DNA of 64,000 bases, taken from contig CANMEI010000002.1 in NCBI GenBank assembly GCA_947496695.1, forward strand, positions 186,001 to 250,000, in the 5' to 3' direction. Shown here piece after piece: positions 29,189 to 37,986 of the stretch. Each line of letters starts with the position of its first letter. The first letter of the stretch is position 1. The DNA is from an uncultured Cellulophaga sp. Lineage in GTDB: Bacteria; Bacteroidota; Bacteroidia; Flavobacteriales; Flavobacteriaceae. A program made the translations under genes and the position numbers. The notes beneath the pieces were generated by a model. That model saw only the letters and a list, made by a program, of their open reading frames with translations. It ran no database searches and was not told the DNA's origin.

Positions 29189-30214
29189 TTAATTTATAGT
29201 TGATTCACGTTCAACAATTGTAGCTTTTAGTACTTCTGTTCTATACGTTTCTTCTCCATCGCTTTCGTTTTCAACTCTTTCAATTAGCATTTCAGCTGCA
29301 ATTTCTCCCATTCTTTCTCCGTGCTGTGCTACAGCAGTTAAAGTGGGATTTGAAAAACGAGATAAAATACCATCTGTAAAGCCAATGAATGAAATATCTT
29401 CAGGTATTCTCAAGCCCATTTTTTGAACTAATTTCATGCCATGAATTGCATAAATTTCATTAACACATAAAACAGCATCAACTTTTTGTGTCTTAAAAAA
29501 GTCTTCCATTTCATTACCCTCAATACTATTCATCAATGGCAAACGTAGTATTAAATTTTTATCTATTGAAATATTATTTTCTCTTAAAGCTTTCTCATAG
29601 CCACACAAGCGATCTTTACTTACACTTAAATAATCTTCAGTTGCAATTAAAGCTATTTTTTTTCTGCCTGTTTCAATAAATTTCTTAGTAGCTCTATACG
29701 CACCACCTTTATCATCAATAATAACTTTATCACAAGCTATTTCATCTGTAACTCTATCAAATAAAACCAATGGAATTCCTTGATCTGTTAATTCTTTTAA
29801 ATGATGATAATCATTATTAAATTGGGTTTCACTAGATAACGACATAATAAAACCATCAACGCTACCATTTGCTAAAACTTCTAAATTAACAACTTCTTTT
29901 TCAAAAGTTTCATCAGAAACACATGCAATAACATTATACCCTTTACTGGTTGCATATTTTTCTATACCACTAAAAACTGTTGTAAAAAAATGATGTACAA
30001 TATCAGGTATAATAACACCTATATTTTTAGTCTGTTTATTTTTAAGGCTAATTGCTATATTGTTTGGCTTGTAGTTGTAAAGTTTTGCATAAGCTTGAAT
30101 TTTATCTTTAGTCTCTCTACTAATTTCTTCGCTATTCTTAAGCGCTTTTGAAACTGTAGAAATAGAAACCTCTAATTCTTGAGCAATATGCTTTAATGTT
30201 ATCTTACGTTTCAA
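29189..30214 (-). CDS. LacI-family transcriptional regulator of the maltose cluster
   Basis: 341 residues. The N-terminal helix-turn-helix and hinge helix are ITLKHIAQELEVSISTVSKALKNS and YKPNNIAISLKNKQTKNIGVIIP; a periplasmic-binding-type effector domain follows. Placed between the symporter and the pgmB-GH65-GH13 genes, it probably controls this cluster in response to maltose or a glucose phosphate. Repressor or activator cannot be decided from sequence. I found no clear palindromic operator in the short gaps around it. Confidence 0.9.
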   Translation of the reverse strand: MKRKITLKHIAQELEVSISTVSKALKNSEEISRETKDKIQAYAKLYNYKPNNIAISLKNKQTKNIGVIIPDIVHHFFTTVFSGIEKYATSKGYNVIACVSDETFEKEVVNLEVLANGSVDGFIMSLSSETQFNNDYHHLKELTDQGIPLVLFDRVTDEIACDKVIIDDKGGAYRATKKFIETGRKKIALIATEDYLSVSKDRLCGYEKALRENNISIDKNLILRLPLMNSIEGNEMEDFFKTQKVDAVLCVNEIYAIHGMKLVQKMGLRIPEDISFIGFTDGILSRFSNPTLTAVAQHGERMGEIAAEMLIERVENESDGEETYRTEVLKATIVERESTIN

Positions 30215-30305
30215 GCTTTAATCTTTTAAAAAATTAATTACACAATATATTGTTTTTACATTTTTAAAGCAAAAAAATTACGTCTAATAACATTTTTAAA
30301 AAGAT

Positions 30306-30330
30306 AAAGGAGCTAAAAATTAGCTCCTTT
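30306..30330 (-). terminator. Intrinsic terminator after the SSS symporter gene
   Basis: AAAGGAGCTA and TAGCTCCTTT form a perfect 10-bp stem with a five-base loop, ending six bases from the symporter stop on the minus strand. It separates the symporter transcript from the lacI-type gene downstream. Confidence 0.85.
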
Positions 30331-30335
30331 ATAAA

Positions 30336-31925
30336 TTATCGTGCGAAATAGATATATATAAAAACTACAATTACTGCTATACCTATACCAACTGGCTTAA
30401 CATATTTATAAGGTTCTATAGACACTTGTTTTGTATACTCTAGCTCAAAAGGTTCTGCTCTCGGGTATATTTTACCTATCACAAGCATAATTATAGCATT
30501 TGTAATAAATAAAATTGCCATTACGTGTAAAAAGTGTGGATAATTATCTTCAGCAAATACATAAGGCTTTAAAACAAATTGACTTATGATATATAAAAAC
30601 GAACCGAAGAATATACCAATTTTAGCTGCAATTGCAGGCACCCTTTTTGTTAAGTATCCTACAACTATAATTGTAAAAATTGGAATACTATAAATACCAT
30701 TAATTTCTTGTAAATAACTAAACAAACTACCCGCATTTGCTATTAAAGGAGCAATAAACATTGCAGCTAATGCTAATGCTATACCAAATATTTTACCATA
30801 TTTTACTACTGTATTTTCCGAAGCATCTTTATTAATATGTTGTTTATAAACATCTATACCAAATAAGGTTACCGAACTATTTAATACACTATTAAATGAA
30901 CTTAAAATAGCTCCAAAGAGTACTGCTGCGAAAAAACCAACTAATGGTTTTGGCAATACTGCTCTTACCAATTCTGGATAAGCCATATCACTAGAATCTA
31001 AATTTCCATCAAAATAATGATATGCGATCATACCTGGTAAAACCAAAATTAAAGGCCCCAATATTTTAACAAACGACGCTAATAATAATCCCTTTTGACC
31101 TTCTGCTAAGTTTTTAGCTCCTAAAGCTCGTTGAATAATTTGTTGGTTAGTTCCCCAATAGAATAATTGTACCAACATCATACCCGTAAATATGGTTGCA
31201 AAAGGCACTTCTTGCCCAGCATTACCAGTAGAATCAAAACGTTCAGGGTTTGCGGTCATTAATACATCTAAGCCATTAAAAACACTACCATCACCAATAG
31301 CCATTAACCCAAAAAATGGTATTAACAAACCTCCTATTAACAAACCAACTGCATTTATAGAATCGGAAACCGCTACTGCTTTTAAACCTCCGAAAACAGC
31401 ATAAATAGAACCTATTACACCAATACCCCAAATACAAATTACCAATGCTGTTTTATCGGACACTCCTAAAAGTGTAGGCACATCAAACATACCACTGATT
31501 GCTACCGACCCTGAATATAAAATTACTGGTAAAAGCACTACAACATAGCCTGTTAAAAATAAAACTGAAGTAATTGTTTTTGTAGAAGTATCAAATCGTT
31601 TCTCTAAAAACTGAGGTACCGTAGTAAGTCCTCCTTTTAAATATCTTGGTAATAAAAAAATAGCTGTAACAATAATTGCTAATGCTGCTAATGTTTCCCA
31701 AGCCATGACTGAAAGCCCATCTTTATAAGCACTTCCGTTCAAACCAACTATTTGCTCAGTAGATAAATTTGTTAATAATAATGAACCCGCAATAACACCT
31801 GCAGTTAAACTTCTTCCTCCTAAAAAATAACCATCTGAAGAAGACTCATCTGTATTACGAGTAGCAAAATATGATATCACAGCAACAAGTACTGTAAATC
31901 CTAAAAACGAAAAAATCCCTAACAT
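30336..31925 (-). CDS. Sodium:solute symporter (SSS/SLC5 family), probable sugar uptake
   Basis: 529 residues, about 13-14 membrane helices. The N-terminal YFLGGRSLTAGVIAGSLLLTNLSTEQIVGLNG resembles the vSGLT/SGLT clade, and YWGTNQQIIQRALGAKN is typical of SSS sugar carriers. It sits in the inner membrane and probably imports a sugar with Na+, here possibly maltose or glucose for the adjacent GH65/GH13 enzymes. Flavobacterial maltose loci more often carry an MFS carrier in this position. The 225-base divergent gap upstream has no perfect TAnnTTTG box for this gene. Confidence 0.88.
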   Translation of the reverse strand: MLGIFSFLGFTVLVAVISYFATRNTDESSSDGYFLGGRSLTAGVIAGSLLLTNLSTEQIVGLNGSAYKDGLSVMAWETLAALAIIVTAIFLLPRYLKGGLTTVPQFLEKRFDTSTKTITSVLFLTGYVVVLLPVILYSGSVAISGMFDVPTLLGVSDKTALVICIWGIGVIGSIYAVFGGLKAVAVSDSINAVGLLIGGLLIPFFGLMAIGDGSVFNGLDVLMTANPERFDSTGNAGQEVPFATIFTGMMLVQLFYWGTNQQIIQRALGAKNLAEGQKGLLLASFVKILGPLILVLPGMIAYHYFDGNLDSSDMAYPELVRAVLPKPLVGFFAAVLFGAILSSFNSVLNSSVTLFGIDVYKQHINKDASENTVVKYGKIFGIALALAAMFIAPLIANAGSLFSYLQEINGIYSIPIFTIIVVGYLTKRVPAIAAKIGIFFGSFLYIISQFVLKPYVFAEDNYPHFLHVMAILFITNAIIMLVIGKIYPRAEPFELEYTKQVSIEPYKYVKPVGIGIAVIVVFIYIYFAR

Positions 31926-32150
31926 TTTTGTGTAAATTAATAATTATGAAGTATAAATATATTAGAATATTTAATTTTAATGTCATGAAAAACCAATATT
32001 CATTAACTTTTTATTAATAAAAGCCTACTACAACGTTTTCTTAAAATGTTAATTTTTCTATTTAACAGAAAATTCACGCTATTAAAAATCTTATTTTGTT
32101 GCTTTGTAAAAGGCTTTATTTGTTATAAGTCACTATAAAATTGTTGAAAA

Positions 32151-32999
32151 ATGAAGTTTATAATACTATTCTTGAGTCTATTTTTAACCTCTTGTTCAAA
32201 TTATGGACAGTTGACATTTGTTACTAAATTACCAAAAAAAATAAAAGAAAATTCTGGTATTGCATATTACGGAAATGATCGTGCTTGGTTTATTGAAGAC
32301 CATGGTAATGAAGATATTTTATATCAAGTAGATTTTAATGGTGAATTAATTAAAGAATTTAAAGTTAAAAATGCGACTAATAATGACTGGGAAGATTTAA
32401 CTACTGATAAAAAAGGAAATATTTATATTGCTGATACAGGTAACAATGAAAACAAGCGTAAAAATCTTGTCATTTATAAATTACCAAACCCTGAAACTGA
32501 ACCTGGAGACCATATTGATGCAGAGAAAATTTACATTAAATATCCTGATCAGGCAAAATTTCCCCCAACAAAAGATAATTTGATTTACGATGCCGAGGCA
32601 TTATTTCATTACAATAATTCTCTTTACATAGTAACAAAAAATAGAACTATACCTTTTAATGGTAAAACTCACATCTACAAAGTACCAGATACTCCTGGAA
32701 CTTATGACGCTAAATTAATCGCAAGTTTTGTGCCTTGTGATACTGCTAAAGTTTGCCAAGTAACCTCTGCAACAATATCACCAGATAATAAAAAATTAGT
32801 TCTTTTAGGATATGGTTTTATTTGGATTTATTCTGATTTTAAAGGTGATGATTTTTTAAATGGAAAATTGCAAACTATAGATACTGGAGCAACTACTCAA
32901 TTAGAATCTATCTGTTTTAAAAATGAAAAAAGCCTGCTTCTCTCTGATGAAGAAAGAGGAAAAACAGGGCAAAATTTATATACGTATACTCTAAATTAA
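32151..32999 (+). CDS. Lipoprotein with probable beta-propeller fold, function unknown
   Basis: 282 residues. The N-terminus (FIILFLSLFLTSC) is a lipoprotein signal with Cys at about 15. The mature part has repeated short beta motifs ending in acidic turns, such as ENSGIAYYGNDRAWFIEDHGN, WEDLTTDKKGNIYIADTGNN and QLESICFKNEKSLLLSDEERG, typical of beta-propellers of the SMP/NHL or SdiA-regulated type. No catalytic motif is recognised. The gene ends in a four-base tail-to-tail overlap with the large phosphoesterase fusion gene. Confidence 0.7.
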   Translation: MKFIILFLSLFLTSCSNYGQLTFVTKLPKKIKENSGIAYYGNDRAWFIEDHGNEDILYQVDFNGELIKEFKVKNATNNDWEDLTTDKKGNIYIADTGNNENKRKNLVIYKLPNPETEPGDHIDAEKIYIKYPDQAKFPPTKDNLIYDAEALFHYNNSLYIVTKNRTIPFNGKTHIYKVPDTPGTYDAKLIASFVPCDTAKVCQVTSATISPDNKKLVLLGYGFIWIYSDFKGDDFLNGKLQTIDTGATTQLESICFKNEKSLLLSDEERGKTGQNLYTYTLN

Positions 33000-35900
33000 A
33001 ATGCAAATCCTAAGCCAAACGAAAATCGCAAACCATCTTTACTATTAAATAGTGCTGTATTTATTGAAATAATATCGGCAGCATTTAAGAAAAAACCACC
33101 ACCATAAGAGGTGTGCCAAACATTTGAAGCTACGTTTGGAAACCATACTTTACCATAATCAAAACCACCAAATACTCCTAATGCACTAGGTACAATATTA
33201 GTGCGCATCTTTTTTAAACTAAATCTTAAATCTGTATTTTGATAGTATGATGTTTTACCTGTAAACCTTTGGTTTCTAAACCCTCGTAAACCATCGACAC
33301 CACCAATGCTTGCTCCTTGATAAAACTCAAAATCATCACCTATATTAAAATGAGCTTTCCATTTAGTTGCTAAAACTAATCTACCACTAGGTATTAATTT
33401 ATAATCAAATGATAGGCTCGGAATTATATACGCAAAACTATTATCTGATGAAGCATCAATATCTTTTTTATAGCCAACTTTTAATGCAGTTCCCATTCCT
33501 AAAGTTGGAAAAGCTACATTGTCTTTATTTTCATAACTATACGCTGCTTCTGCTCCAGCAAAACTCTTTCTAGTTTCTTCTCCATTTTCTTGATAAAATT
33601 CATTAATAAACCTATCTGAGGTTTCTTCTACTTCAATAGTTTCTAGTACTAACCCTGCTTTGAATTTAGCTCCTTGTCTACCTCGCCAAACCAATGAAGG
33701 TGCAAATTGTAATGTTTCAAATTTTACTCTGTTATAATCAAGATCTAAGTCATCATCAAAATTTTCAGTTTCATTTCCAAAACCAAAGAAATTAATTGCA
33801 AAATTTGGACTTGTAAAACGTGCTGCTATTTCTAAATTCCAATTTTCAAAAATATGTGCAAATTCACCGTTATAGGCTATATCAAAACCATTAGTTGCAA
33901 AATAATACGATGCACTTATATCATGTTTTTCAGTAAAAGGGTTTTGCCTAAAACCATTAAACGTATAAGTGTTTAAAAATCCAATTTTAATACCATCATC
34001 AGGGTTGTAACCTATAGTTGGAATTATTTGATTAGTACTATACCTCAACTTTAAAGGTTGATAGGTATTTACCACATAATCATCTATAAGTTTTACCTTT
34101 GCTCCTTTTACATTTTTTAATGTATTTTTTTTACTCTTAAAATCATAAATACTTATTTTTTTAGAGTTTTCAATGTCGTAAATATCATTATTCTGCCCTC
34201 CAATTAAACGCACTCTAATGGAATTATTTTTTTCGCCTTTAACTTCAAATAAATCATCATCATCTAAACCGTAAACCCAAATTTCTTTAGTAGTTTTCTT
34301 ATTAAATATTTTATTGAAAAATAATTTCTTTTTCTTCCCTCCTATATTTCTATAGGCTTTCACTTCTGTTTCATTATCATTCAAACGTGTAATTTCAAAC
34401 CAGTCATCCTTATCAGTACCTGCTACTACAGCAAACTTATTTAGTATTTTGTAATACTCTTTAGCCGTAACTTCGATGGTTGATAAACGTGATAGCAATG
34501 TTGCTTTGATTTCTTTAGCCGTTTTATCTTGTACTTCTTTAGGCATAGCCTTAAGTGCTTTTTCTATAACTTCTGGGGTTAAATTTTTCTTTAAAAAATT
34601 TGCTTGTTCAGTCCAATCTTTTTCAACTGTCTCTGTTAAAAGTGCCATATCTAAAACATATGTTTTAGGTGATGAATTAAAACCTTTTACACTTCTAATA
34701 TTATCATTAAAACCCTCCATTATTCTTAATCCAGGTACAATTCTAGTTGCAATATTCATTAGTGCTCCATCTCCCATTTTAGAAAAAACCTGATCTCTAT
34801 CTCGTGGTACTGGTTTATAAACTACCTTTTTAGAATCTTTATCTTTAAACTCTGCCCATCTCCATTGATCTGTATGTCTATCCCAATCACCAAGTGCCAT
34901 ATCAAACAAACGAGCTCTAATATATAATTGGGTATCAACACTATACTTTTCGTCATCCCGGAGATCTTCTAACATTGAATCAGTACTTTTTAAATCATTA
35001 GAGTAGCCAAAACTTTTTAAATCTCCATGTCCATCTCCAGTATGTTCCTCTATCATATACAGCTCATTTCCAAAAGTTGTATTATACTGTTCTAAAACTG
35101 TCTGTTTTGGTACATAATAGAGTACAGGGTTAGTATGATATAAATCTACCGCATCAGATAATGTAGCTACCGCAAAAGGGGCAAATGGGTGAGCTCCTGT
35201 ATAAAAATCTTCTAACAAATTCTCTGCAAAAGTATCGCTTAAATCATCTGCAACATATTGATCTTGAAAAACCATTGATTGCAAATACAATTCTGCACTT
35301 TTTCGAATAGCACGCATTACATATTGCTTACCTTCTTTATCTTCAAGCCTTAATGATTTTGATTGGTGCCCTCCTCCTTTTTTTACAGGTTTCAAACCTC
35401 CAAACAAAGTATCTAAAAGTACTGTTGGCGCTTTAACTTTCATCCCATAATAATCACGGTATTTTTCACCCCAAATTACTTCATGAATTTTTGATTTATC
35501 AACTTCTTCTTTTTTATATACTGAAGCTTCAACAAATGCAGGAAATTGATCATCATACTTTTCATCATTAACAGTTAAGTCTTGCCCTAAAACTTCTGAG
35601 CCATATAAAAACGTTTCATTATAATTATCATCTAAACCAAAAAATCTAACTTTAGAAGAACCATCTTTATACACCTCTAAAACTGCATAGCCCATTTGGC
35701 CTGTAGAAAACTCACTGCCATTTACAAGTTTTGTATACCCTTTTTTTGAACCCGAACCACTTACAATTTGCTGTGTGCTTTTTTCAACTATATATTGTAA
35801 AGTGTGTTCATGACCAGAAACAAAAATTACTTTATCAGAATATTGAGCTAAAGTTGTTACTCTATTTCTTAAGTCTCTATAAAGGCTATTATTAGTATCT

Positions 35901-36712
35901 TCTATTGACGGACCGGCTGTTTTTCTTAATAGATTAGCTAATGAACCCAATATTGGTAAAGGGATAGCTCTGTTAGAAGGATATAATTGTTGCTTTAGAG
36001 ATGTGTGACCGCCATGAGATCCATAAGAAAACATAGGATGATGCATTGCTATTATTGTAGTACGCTCTCTATTATCTTTAATCACATCTTCTAATTCTAT
36101 TAAAAATTTGTCTCTACTTTTAATATCGCACTTATCATTCATTCCTGGGCGTTTATCCCAATTGGTTAAATACCATTCTGTATCTATAGCAATAACAACG
36201 GCATCATCATTAATTTCAATAGTTTCAATAGGACAACCATTTTCTGGGAAAAAAACTTCATCACTATCTAAAGCTTCTTGTATATATTCTTGTTCTCTTT
36301 TTAACCCTTTTAAACCTTCTGTATACCAATCGTGATTTCCAGGAATAAAAAATTTAGAACCTTTAAAATTTTTTAAGGTTGATATTTGTGCGTTTAAATG
36401 ACTTGCAGCTGTTTTAAATGCCATTGTAGAATCAATAGGGTCTGGTAAACCTGCAGGATATATATTATCTCCAAGAAAAATTACTGTACTGTTTTTATCT
36501 GCTTTATCTAACCTTTCTTTAAATGCCTTTAATGCTGGGTTTATACCCCCAATTGGAGATAACCCTGCATCTCCCATTAAATAAAAAGTATGAGAAATTT
36601 TCTTAGTAGTGGTTATATCAATTTTGTTATCTTCATTTTTATATTTCGCATGATAGGTTGCACAGCCTGTAAAAATTAAGAGAAAAACCGTAAGTTTAAA
36701 ATGTTTAATCAT
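32996..36712 (-). CDS. Lipoprotein fusion: metallophosphoesterase + kinase-like domain + Omp85-type beta-barrel (paralogue 1)
   Basis: 1238 residues. Lipoprotein signal with Cys17 (LLIFTGC). Residues about 40-370 form a calcineurin-like phosphoesterase with YLMGDAG (D48), LGDNIY (82-83), GNHDW (125-129), MHHPMFS (224-225) and SGHEHT (301-303), so its metal site looks intact. Residues about 410-660 look like an atypical kinase: GGGHQSKSLRLED (446-458), YVMRAIRK (K471), LYMIEEH (hinge-like), GDWDRHTDQW (608-617) and PVPRDRDQVF (DRD 638-640), resembling the GNMDRH and DNG motifs of Fam20 or HipA-like kinases. An Asp-rich beta segment (VYGLDDDDLFEVKG) follows. From about 880, beta-strands include GLRGFRNQRF (VRGF-like) and GGFDYGKVW, Omp85 superfamily signatures, without POTRA domains. 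Predicted outer-membrane anchored. The kinase call is inference. Confidence 0.75.
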   Translation of the reverse strand: MIKHFKLTVFLLIFTGCATYHAKYKNEDNKIDITTTKKISHTFYLMGDAGLSPIGGINPALKAFKERLDKADKNSTVIFLGDNIYPAGLPDPIDSTMAFKTAASHLNAQISTLKNFKGSKFFIPGNHDWYTEGLKGLKREQEYIQEALDSDEVFFPENGCPIETIEINDDAVVIAIDTEWYLTNWDKRPGMNDKCDIKSRDKFLIELEDVIKDNRERTTIIAMHHPMFSYGSHGGHTSLKQQLYPSNRAIPLPILGSLANLLRKTAGPSIEDTNNSLYRDLRNRVTTLAQYSDKVIFVSGHEHTLQYIVEKSTQQIVSGSGSKKGYTKLVNGSEFSTGQMGYAVLEVYKDGSSKVRFFGLDDNYNETFLYGSEVLGQDLTVNDEKYDDQFPAFVEASVYKKEEVDKSKIHEVIWGEKYRDYYGMKVKAPTVLLDTLFGGLKPVKKGGGHQSKSLRLEDKEGKQYVMRAIRKSAELYLQSMVFQDQYVADDLSDTFAENLLEDFYTGAHPFAPFAVATLSDAVDLYHTNPVLYYVPKQTVLEQYNTTFGNELYMIEEHTGDGHGDLKSFGYSNDLKSTDSMLEDLRDDEKYSVDTQLYIRARLFDMALGDWDRHTDQWRWAEFKDKDSKKVVYKPVPRDRDQVFSKMGDGALMNIATRIVPGLRIMEGFNDNIRSVKGFNSSPKTYVLDMALLTETVEKDWTEQANFLKKNLTPEVIEKALKAMPKEVQDKTAKEIKATLLSRLSTIEVTAKEYYKILNKFAVVAGTDKDDWFEITRLNDNETEVKAYRNIGGKKKKLFFNKIFNKKTTKEIWVYGLDDDDLFEVKGEKNNSIRVRLIGGQNNDIYDIENSKKISIYDFKSKKNTLKNVKGAKVKLIDDYVVNTYQPLKLRYSTNQIIPTIGYNPDDGIKIGFLNTYTFNGFRQNPFTEKHDISASYYFATNGFDIAYNGEFAHIFENWNLEIAARFTSPNFAINFFGFGNETENFDDDLDLDYNRVKFETLQFAPSLVWRGRQGAKFKAGLVLETIEVEETSDRFINEFYQENGEETRKSFAGAEAAYSYENKDNVAFPTLGMGTALKVGYKKDIDASSDNSFAYIIPSLSFDYKLIPSGRLVLATKWKAHFNIGDDFEFYQGASIGGVDGLRGFRNQRFTGKTSYYQNTDLRFSLKKMRTNIVPSALGVFGGFDYGKVWFPNVASNVWHTSYGGGFFLNAADIISINTALFNSKDGLRFSFGLGFAF

Positions 36713-36766
36713 ACTAAGTAATATAAATATTTAAAATTTGTATTTTGGATGCATAATTACAAAAAC

Positions 36767-37972
36767 ATGGCAGACTTAATTTCTATAACAGAAACTTACG
36801 TAAGTGAGTTACTAACAACAAAATTAAACAGCAATTACCTGTATCATAATCTTAGGCACACACAAAGAGTCGTTAAAAGTACTAAAGAATTACTAAATTT
36901 TTATAACCTCACAGCGGAAGAAAATGACGCTATCACTATTGCAAGTTGGTTACATGACATTGGATACACAGTTAGTAATGACAACCATGAAGAAAACAGT
37001 GTAATTCTTGCTAAACAATTTCTTAAGGAAAATAATGCTAATCCTGAGTTAATTGAAAAAGTTAGTAACTTAATAATGGCTACTAAAATGGAATATGAAC
37101 CACAAGGTATTGCCGAAATGATTATAAAAGATGCTGATTGCTCGCACTTTGCACAAAATAGTTACCCAGAAACTTCTGAATTATTAAGAGAAGAATTAGC
37201 CCTGACTTGTAATACCAATTTTTCTAGAAAAGAATGGCGTAACATGAATATTAAAATGTTACAAGCTAAACATCATTATTATACAGATTATGCTAAAAAT
37301 AATTGGCAAGAAAATAAGCATTTGAACCTTCAGAAGCTTGTAAAAAAGAAAAACAAAAGAAAAAAAACAGCTCAAAAAGAGCAATTAAAAATTGATTTAA
37401 AGAACAAAAGCCCTGAAAGAGGTATACAAACTATGTTTAGGGTAACACTTAGCAATCATTTAAAACTAAGTGATATTGCTGATACTAAAGCAAATATTTT
37501 ACTATCAGTTAATGCAATAATTATTTCTTTAATTTTATCAAACTTAATACCCAAATTAGATAATCCTTCAAATGACTATTTGATTATTCCTGCAATAATT
37601 TTTGTATTTTTTAGTGTTACTTCAATGGTTATGTCTGTGTTAGCAACAAGACCAAATGTTACAAGCGGAGAGTTTACTAAAGAAGATGTTGAGAATAAAA
37701 AAGTAAACCTTTTATTTTTTGGTAATTTTCACAAAATGAAATTACATGAATATGAATGGGCTATTAAAGAACTAATTAAAAACCAAGATGATGTTTATTC
37801 TACTTTAACTAAAGATTTATATTTTTTAGGTCTAGTACTTAATAAAAAATACAAATTATTGCGCTGGACTTATACCATATTTATGATAGGAATGGTATTG
37901 TCTGTTATTACCTTTTTTGTAGCCTTAAAGTTTTATGGCCCTGAAAGAATTATAGAATTACCAACTCCTTAA
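36767..37972 (+). CDS. HD-domain phosphohydrolase fused to Pycsar-effector-type membrane domain (PycTM)
   Basis: About 401 residues from ATG 36767 (A-rich upstream, family-like opening MADLISITETYVSELL); an ATG at 36749 adds six residues. The N-terminal HD domain has YHNLRHTQRV, SWLHDIGYT, NHEENS and KDADCSH, i.e. the metal His/Asp set. A Lys-rich linker leads to a C-terminal PycTM/DUF5706-like domain: FRVTLSNHLKLSDIADTKAN, ILLSVNAIIISLILS (first helix), a second helix at IIPAIIFVFFSVTSMV and a third at YTIFMIGMVLSVITFFVAL. PycTM is the effector of cCMP/cUMP-signalled Pycsar defence. No nucleotide cyclase gene is adjacent, so this is an orphan and may be self-contained or respond to a distant cyclase. 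Confidence 0.82.
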   Translation: MADLISITETYVSELLTTKLNSNYLYHNLRHTQRVVKSTKELLNFYNLTAEENDAITIASWLHDIGYTVSNDNHEENSVILAKQFLKENNANPELIEKVSNLIMATKMEYEPQGIAEMIIKDADCSHFAQNSYPETSELLREELALTCNTNFSRKEWRNMNIKMLQAKHHYYTDYAKNNWQENKHLNLQKLVKKKNKRKKTAQKEQLKIDLKNKSPERGIQTMFRVTLSNHLKLSDIADTKANILLSVNAIIISLILSNLIPKLDNPSNDYLIIPAIIFVFFSVTSMVMSVLATRPNVTSGEFTKEDVENKKVNLLFFGNFHKMKLHEYEWAIKELIKNQDDVYSTLTKDLYFLGLVLNKKYKLLRWTYTIFMIGMVLSVITFFVALKFYGPERIIELPTP

Positions 37973-37983
37973 GTAGTTGGTAA
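37958..37983. terminator. Terminator hairpin overlapping the HD-PycTM stop codon
   Basis: TTACCAACT pairs with AGTTGGTAA (nine bp, eight-base loop CCTTAAGT) and is followed by five T. The TAA stop of the HD-PycTM gene lies in the loop. The hairpin occupies nearly all the space before the convergent GAF gene's end. Confidence 0.75.
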
Positions 37984-37986
37984 TTT

